Origin: CANLBN01 sp965230205
GTDB lineage: Bacteria; Pseudomonadota; Gammaproteobacteria; Pseudomonadales; Cellvibrionaceae
DNA length: 64,000 bases
Assembly (NCBI GenBank): GCA_965230205.1
Contig: OZ245996.1
Location: 310,001 to 374,000 of the forward strand
Direction: 5' to 3'
Every line of letters starts with the position of its first letter. Position 1 is the first letter of the stretch. This document shows, in pieces, positions 59,337 through 64,000 of the stretch. Both the position numbers and the translations under genes were made by a program. Under the pieces are notes generated by a model. It made no database searches and was not told where the DNA came from. It saw nothing but the letters and a program-made list of their open reading frames with translations.

Positions 59337-59462
59337 AGTGTTTTCAATTGGGGCGATAAAATGGGGAGGGCATTTTAGCTAAATATTGAACAAAATCCCA
59401 CACTAAAAATAGTGTTTTATATAAAAAGAATGTTTATGCAGTAAATACGTGAGATTCCGCTA

Positions 59463-59795
59463 TTAATTGCTTTTCTGGAAAGTTTCTCCACCACCACCCA
59501 TACAAGGAGGCGACGAAGGTAAGCTTCTTTCTCTTCCAACCCACTCATCAGGATCAAAAGTCAGCACTGAAAATGCTTTAATTAAACCGTCCAATTCTAC
59601 TAAAAGTGCCCGATAGACTTTCTTATGTCTCTCTATTCGGCTCTTACCAGTAAACTGATCAGTAACAATGATGGTTCTAAAGTGGCTTTGGGCGCCTTCT
59701 GGCACATTGTGTTCATGGCTTTCGTCAATAACTTCAAGGTGCACAGGATCAAATGCATTCATTAGTTTTTGTTCTATTTGTTGCTGCATATCCAT
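59463..59795 (-). CDS. bolA: BolA-family protein
   Basis: A 110-aa BolA protein. The core contains LEVIDESHEHNVPEGAQSHFRTIIVTD with the conserved histidine pair, and RIERHKKVYRALLVEL with the invariant His used for [2Fe-2S] sharing with monothiol glutaredoxins. AAGG lies 8 nt before the ATG. The C-terminal tail after the domain is glycine-rich (PPCMGGGGETF) and has an extra cysteine. In E. coli BolA affects morphology and iron-sulfur homeostasis. Confidence 0.92.
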   Translation of the reverse strand: MDMQQQIEQKLMNAFDPVHLEVIDESHEHNVPEGAQSHFRTIIVTDQFTGKSRIERHKKVYRALLVELDGLIKAFSVLTFDPDEWVGRERSLPSSPPCMGGGGETFQKSN

Positions 59796-59972
59796 AGAAT
59801 TAACCTTATTTGAGCGTCTTAGTTTTATTTTTTGTCATTTTACCGATTAATTTAAGCAAATATGTTGAATTACGCGCCATTTAAGGAAAATAACCCTCGA
59901 CTGATCTACAATAAACGATAATAAATACTACTATTGATTTAATTAAATATGCGAGTAAGCTAGTACGCCACT

Positions 59973-60185
59973 ATGGACAATAAGATATTTATAAACCGCC
60001 GCAAAGGCAACGACCGCAGAGAAGACGATGATCCATGTAAAGATCTTGAGGTAGACCTTTACCACCGCAAACGCCGCAAAAAAACCGAACGGCGAGAAGA
60101 GCGCACACTGGATCAAGATTATTATGCCTTTGTTTCATCTCAAGACGTACCTGATGATTATCCAACGGACAATCCATTTCATTGA
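59973..60185 (+). CDS. Small highly charged protein
   Basis: A 70-aa soluble protein dominated by Arg, Lys, Asp and Glu (NRRKGNDRREDDDP, YHRKRRKKTERREERTLDQD) with an acidic, proline-containing tail. No domain was recognised. It lies 45 bp upstream of dusC in the same direction and is probably co-transcribed with it; a nucleic-acid-binding role is conceivable from composition only. Confidence 0.6.
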   Translation: MDNKIFINRRKGNDRREDDDPCKDLEVDLYHRKRRKKTERREERTLDQDYYAFVSSQDVPDDYPTDNPFH

Positions 60186-60230
60186 CCCCTTGATTTACTG
60201 ATTAATTAAAAACTCAACAAATACCCGACT

Positions 60231-61214
60231 ATGAGAATCCTTTTAGCCCCAATGGAGGGTGTTGTTGATGCCATTATGCGTGATTTGCTGTCGACTATCG
60301 GCGGCATCGATATCTGCGTGACCGAATTTATCCGCATCAATGATCATGTACTGCCAGATAAAGTATTTTATCGACGCTGCCCAGAGCTATATAACCAAAG
60401 CCTGACACCAGCAAAAACCCCTGTACGTGTCCAGCTACTGGGAGGAAAACCAGAACCAATCGCTGAAAACGCAGCCAAGGTAGCAGCCTTAGGCGCCAGT
60501 GCTGTTGATTTAAATTTTGGCTGTCCAGCAAAGACCGTCAATAAAAGTGATGGCGGCGCTTGCTTATTGAAGGACCCTCATCGCTTATACGACATTATTT
60601 CAGCAGCTCGCAAACATGTACCTGACAGCGTCCCCGTTACCGCTAAAATTCGATTAGGCTTTGATGATCGTAGCCGCTATTTGGACAATGCCATGGCAGC
60701 TTATGAAGCTGGCGCTAACGAATTAACGGTTCATGCGCGTTCCAAAGCCGATGGTTATAAGCCACCTGCCTATTGGGAATACATTACCGAAATCCGCGAA
60801 ACAATCCCTATTACCGTAACCGCAAATGGTGATATTTGGAGCCTTTCTGATCTTAAACGATGCCAAAAAGTATCTGGGTGCGATAGCTTTATGTTGGGTC
60901 GAGGCCTATTAGCCTGTCCCGACTTAGCCCGCCAGATAAAAGCCTGGGACAATAATGAGACTATTACACCATTACTCTGGCCTGAACTATGCAAACTGTT
61001 ACTGCACTTCTTTGAGATAACGGTGACAGCCTACCCTCCAAAATATATGGGCAACCGTTTAAAGCAATGGTTATTTTATCTCTGCAGGCAGTACCCAGAG
61101 GCTCAAATTCTATTTGAACAGATAAAGCGCTATAGAGATCGAGATAACATTATCAATGCCATCAACAAAAGTATGGAAGAACCGTCCGTGAATGAGCTGT
61201 CTCTCAGCGCTTAA
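60231..61214 (+). CDS. dusC: tRNA-dihydrouridine(16) synthase
   Basis: DusC reduces U16 of tRNA to dihydrouridine using FMN and NADPH. The N-terminus MRILLAPMEGVVDAIMRDLL and ITEFVR-like VTEFIRINDHVLP match DusC closely; VDLNFGCPAKTVNKSDGGACLL holds the catalytic cysteine, and KIRLGFDD and LTVHARSKADGYKPPAYWEYI follow. Length 327 aa is normal. It converges on ggt with only a 7-bp gap. Confidence 0.94.
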   Translation: MRILLAPMEGVVDAIMRDLLSTIGGIDICVTEFIRINDHVLPDKVFYRRCPELYNQSLTPAKTPVRVQLLGGKPEPIAENAAKVAALGASAVDLNFGCPAKTVNKSDGGACLLKDPHRLYDIISAARKHVPDSVPVTAKIRLGFDDRSRYLDNAMAAYEAGANELTVHARSKADGYKPPAYWEYITEIRETIPITVTANGDIWSLSDLKRCQKVSGCDSFMLGRGLLACPDLARQIKAWDNNETITPLLWPELCKLLLHFFEITVTAYPPKYMGNRLKQWLFYLCRQYPEAQILFEQIKRYRDRDNIINAINKSMEEPSVNELSLSA

Positions 61215-61221
61215 CTGTGAT

Positions 61222-62922
61222 TTATTTCTGATTGCGTTCTACTAGCCTCGGCTCTGATACTGCCTCAAATTTTCCGGTTTGAAAACTAATCGCATTTGTT
61301 GAACCTTCAAAGCGTAATTGTTTCATTTGATGTCCTTTCTTCCAGAGCATTTGCTGTTGCTCCAGTGGTAATTTTTTGTCATGAAACAAGATATCAGGTA
61401 ACCATTGCTGGTGAATTCTCGGGGAAGCCAAAGAGTCATATAAGGTCTGACCTAGCAGCAAATGATTGATAATCCCTTGAGTCACTTGAGTAATAATCAT
61501 TGGCCCACCTGCTGCTCCCAATGTCATTACCGGCTTGCCATCCTTCATAACGATCGTTGGGCTCATGCTGGATAATGGCCGCTTACCCGCTTGAATACTA
61601 TTGGCCTCACTTCCAACTAACCCATAATTGTTAGGCACACCAGGGCGGGCAGAAAAGTCATCCATTTGATTATTCAGCAATACCCCTGTACCAGGTACAA
61701 CAACCTTACTGCCAAAGCTGGTATTCAGCGTCGTTGTCATAGCAACCCAGTTACCTTGCTGATCTGCAACGGCAATATGGGTTGTATGCTTATTAAACCA
61801 ATTATCCGCAGCATCAGCTGGCGTATGATGAGAACTCACATTTGAGACTTTATCTGGGTCAATTAAAGCGGCCAAGCTATCGGTATATTTTTGATCAATA
61901 AGCCCTTTAGGCACGTTGACAAAATCGGGATCTCCCAACCAATAAGCACGATCGGCAAATGCCAACTTCATAGATTCAGCTAATAAATGGTTACGGGCAT
62001 TAACATTTTTTTGCTTTAAGTTTAATTGCTCAACCATATTTAAGAGCTGGGCAACATGAACACCACCTGAACTCGGAGGGGGAAAGCCATAAATCGTATA
62101 GCCATAAAAATGGGAAACTAGAGGCTGACGAAACTTTAATTGATAATTGGCCATATCAGACGAATTAACCAAACCATTATTGGCTTTCATCCAGGCATCC
62201 AGTTTTTGTGCGAACTCACCTTTATAAAAGTAGTCCGCCCCGTGCTTTGCCAACTGCCGATAGGTATTTCCTAAATCTTTTTGCTGTAGTTGATGGCCCG
62301 GTGACCAAGCTTGATTGTTCTGATCTAAAAAAATAGACGCACTCTCAGGAAATAAGGCAATACTTTTGGCAGAGCGTTTCAAACGATTCACATATTCGAT
62401 TGAAAGAGGAAAGCCCTGTTCAGCAAGAGCGGCAGCGGTCATGTACAAATCGCCGATAGGCTTTTGCCCCCCTTTCTTGGATAAATAGTCAAACGCCGCA
62501 ACAGAACCTGGCACGCCTACCGCCAAAGCACCCGTTCGACTTAGCTGAGGAGAAACCTTCCCTTCTCTGACATACATATCTCGATGAGCAGCGCCAGGAG
62601 CCATCTCCCGACCATCGACAGCTTCCACAGAACCATCGGCCCAATGCACAAGCGCAAATAAACCGCCACCTATACCTGAATTATAACTATCAACGATCCC
62701 TAAGCTTAGGGCTGCGGCAATAGCTGCATCAATGGCATTGCCACCACTTTCTAACTGATCAGCAGCAGCTTGCGTTGAAATGGCATTGACCGTGGCAACG
62801 GCACCTTTTTCGCTGCTATAAGTAGAACCTGAGAGAGACCATACTGACTCTCTCCCTTCAGCATTAATCACCGCTCCAAGGCAAAGACAAGTAACAAGTG
62901 TGAAAGGATGTAATTTAATCAT
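61222..62922 (-). CDS. ggt: Gamma-glutamyltransferase
   Basis: A periplasmic N-terminal-nucleophile hydrolase (566 aa from ATG 62922; the frame is open to 62943). The signal peptide ends near residue 22. Autoprocessing should occur before the threonine in NKHTTHIAVADQQGNW (near residue 379). Other family marks are GGNAIDAAIAAALSLGIVDSYNSGIGGG, the AVDGREMAP substrate arginine region and RPLSSMSPTIV with the oxyanion serines. It cleaves gamma-glutamyl peptides such as glutathione. The proteasome-like gene anbu lies 77 bp upstream on the same strand. Confidence 0.94.
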   Translation of the reverse strand: MIKLHPFTLVTCLCLGAVINAEGRESVWSLSGSTYSSEKGAVATVNAISTQAAADQLESGGNAIDAAIAAALSLGIVDSYNSGIGGGLFALVHWADGSVEAVDGREMAPGAAHRDMYVREGKVSPQLSRTGALAVGVPGSVAAFDYLSKKGGQKPIGDLYMTAAALAEQGFPLSIEYVNRLKRSAKSIALFPESASIFLDQNNQAWSPGHQLQQKDLGNTYRQLAKHGADYFYKGEFAQKLDAWMKANNGLVNSSDMANYQLKFRQPLVSHFYGYTIYGFPPPSSGGVHVAQLLNMVEQLNLKQKNVNARNHLLAESMKLAFADRAYWLGDPDFVNVPKGLIDQKYTDSLAALIDPDKVSNVSSHHTPADAADNWFNKHTTHIAVADQQGNWVAMTTTLNTSFGSKVVVPGTGVLLNNQMDDFSARPGVPNNYGLVGSEANSIQAGKRPLSSMSPTIVMKDGKPVMTLGAAGGPMIITQVTQGIINHLLLGQTLYDSLASPRIHQQWLPDILFHDKKLPLEQQQMLWKKGHQMKQLRFEGSTNAISFQTGKFEAVSEPRLVERNQK

Positions 62923-62998
62923 AAAAGACCTAAGATAAATCAATAAAGATAGGGTAAGACTCGATCACCAATTCTTACCCATGGCATTCTATTATCCA

Positions 62999-63733
62999 CT
63001 ATTCAGACACCTGCATTTTTGCATGGCCTTCCAGGCTGGGTAACTGCAGAAATGCATCTATCAACTTTTCGTTCCACGCTGTATTGATCTGGCGTAAGTA
63101 GTCATCATTTTCATCGAAATGATAATGCTCACCTGTCGTCAGGCTATTTGTATGATAAAACCGAATATCAATCGGTGGCCCTACACTCAAGTTACTTTTT
63201 ACCGTGGAATCCATCGACACTAAAGCACATAAGGCGCACGTGTTTAGGTCTGTATCCATATTAATAATACGATCCAGAATAGGTTTACCGTATTTACTTT
63301 CCCCAATCTGTAGAAAAGGGGTCAACTCTGTTGCAGTAATGTAATTACCTTCAGGGTATATCATGGCCAACTCGTGATCTTGCCCTGCAATTTGCCCACC
63401 GACAATAAAGTTGGCCTGAAACGCAGGCCCGCCACCCGTCTTAGCCTGCTGATTTAAACTAATCTGACCAATATAATCGACAGCGTCATGAATACTGACC
63501 ATTGTTAATAAATTTAAGGCCGCTGACGCATTGATATCTTTTTTAATCCGGTTAATAACGCCCTGTGTTGTCGCTAAATTTCCTGAAGCCAAAATACAAT
63601 ACTGACACTGACCGGGCACTCCAAAGGTATACATTTTCTTATAGGTGTTTACCTGATCAATCCCAGCATTTGTGCGGGAGTCAGAACAAAATATGATACC
63701 GCTATTTACTTTTATCCCTACGCAGTAGGTCAT
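62999..63733 (-). CDS. Proteasome-type peptidase Anbu
   Basis: A 244-aa bacterial proteasome homologue (Ntn-hydrolase fold). From the ATG at 63733 it begins MTYCVGIKVNSGIIFCSDSRTNAG, so removal of Met exposes the catalytic Thr1; the SDSRT segment and a lysine in TYKKMYTF are conserved in Anbu. ATG 63739 would add two residues before it. Anbu usually accompanies ATP-grasp, alpha-E and transglutaminase genes; no such gene is seen within the 260 bp to the window edge, and ggt follows on the same strand. Confidence 0.88.
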   Translation of the reverse strand: MTYCVGIKVNSGIIFCSDSRTNAGIDQVNTYKKMYTFGVPGQCQYCILASGNLATTQGVINRIKKDINASAALNLLTMVSIHDAVDYIGQISLNQQAKTGGGPAFQANFIVGGQIAGQDHELAMIYPEGNYITATELTPFLQIGESKYGKPILDRIINMDTDLNTCALCALVSMDSTVKSNLSVGPPIDIRFYHTNSLTTGEHYHFDENDDYLRQINTAWNEKLIDAFLQLPSLEGHAKMQVSE

Positions 63734-63739
63734 TTTCAT

Positions 63740-64000
63740 CTCCTCAGAAATATTCAGTTAGATAATACCATTACTTAGATCGGCCAACAGGTATAAAAGC
63801 CACTATTAAATAATTATGACTGGTAAAAACATACCTCTGTAAATCTTAAACAACCTATATTACTAGGGCTTTATTACGACAGTATCCACCCAACTTAAAT
63901 GGCTTATATAAAATATGGCACAATAGAGAAAAAGCTAAACTTTAATCATTATATCTCTAGGATGCTTTATAGCCACTCTGAGACTCTCAAACATACCCTC
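63740..64000. other. AT-rich region at the right edge
   Basis: No complete gene is visible upstream of the Anbu gene. An ATG at 63962 opens a plus-strand frame (MLYSHSETLKHTL) that runs off the window, but 13 codons with no clear ribosome-binding site are not enough to call a gene. The promoter of the Anbu gene should lie here; no confident hexamers were found. Confidence 0.4.

Noticed and set aside
63962..64000. Start of a plus-strand gene at the right edge
   Set aside because: Only 13 codons are visible, without a convincing ribosome-binding site.

Overview
The window is a moderately AT-rich chromosomal segment of a Gram-negative gammaproteobacterium. The evidence is the dcw cluster order mraZ-rsmH-ftsL-ftsI-murE-murF-mraY, the divergent purL/mltF pair with tadA behind it, the enteric-like 3' half of RNase P RNA, DusC, TrhO and BolA, and several predicted outer-membrane proteins and lipoproteins. 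TRAP and betaine-type transporters plus genes for small organic acids and sulfonates suggest a marine heterotroph, possibly near Spongiibacteraceae/Cellvibrionales; that placement is inference. I saw no tRNA, CRISPR array, prophage or complete insertion sequence.

Layout. 1-6957 (minus): start of the division and cell-wall cluster, with MraZ-type operator repeats at 7087-7112. 7374-12616 (minus): glutamate/aspartate-type ABC transporter gltIJKL, a CuyA-like L-cysteate sulfo-lyase and a HypT-like LysR regulator. 12697-18813 (minus) with a divergent LysR gene: CoA-transferase, hydratase, CitE-type lyase and TRAP transporter, the gene content of an itaconate (C5-dicarboxylate) degradation cluster. 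19924-23871: two small genes of unknown function (one behind a Fur-like box), then a Spy/CpxP-like periplasmic protein and a CpxR/CpxA-like two-component system with a triple 10-bp operator. 23974-27295: small accessory genes (VOC protein, AraC, cupin with divergent LysR). 27684-28378: rnpB and, divergently, a strong candidate for a GacA-activated, CsrA/RsmA-sequestering small RNA. 28462-31261: TSUP permease, RarD and a LacI regulator. 31414-37493: a DUF1989-GcvT fusion and a betaine-type ABC transporter behind a LacI palindrome, facing serA and serC. 40401-45792: envelope genes, including a 931-residue lipoprotein with two long tandem repeats. 46109-52535: purL, mltF, tadA and a DUF1653 gene. 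52556-52849: a 294-bp MITE-like element. 53044-58145: an RstA/RstB-like system, a lipoprotein, an outer-membrane barrel and a retropepsin-like protease. 58359-63733: trhO, bolA, dusC, ggt and the proteasome-like anbu.

How the parts fit. The dcw genes are packed with overlaps and probably controlled by MraZ. The cysteate module may import the sulfonate analogue of aspartate and split it to pyruvate, ammonia and sulfite. The itaconate module would yield pyruvate and acetyl-CoA. The LacI-controlled locus may import a methylated onium compound and pass methyl groups to tetrahydrofolate, which would connect it with the neighbouring serine genes. The candidate Rsm RNA would tie the cell to Gac/Rsm post-transcriptional control. 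Functions are read from motifs and recalled family features; no database search was run.
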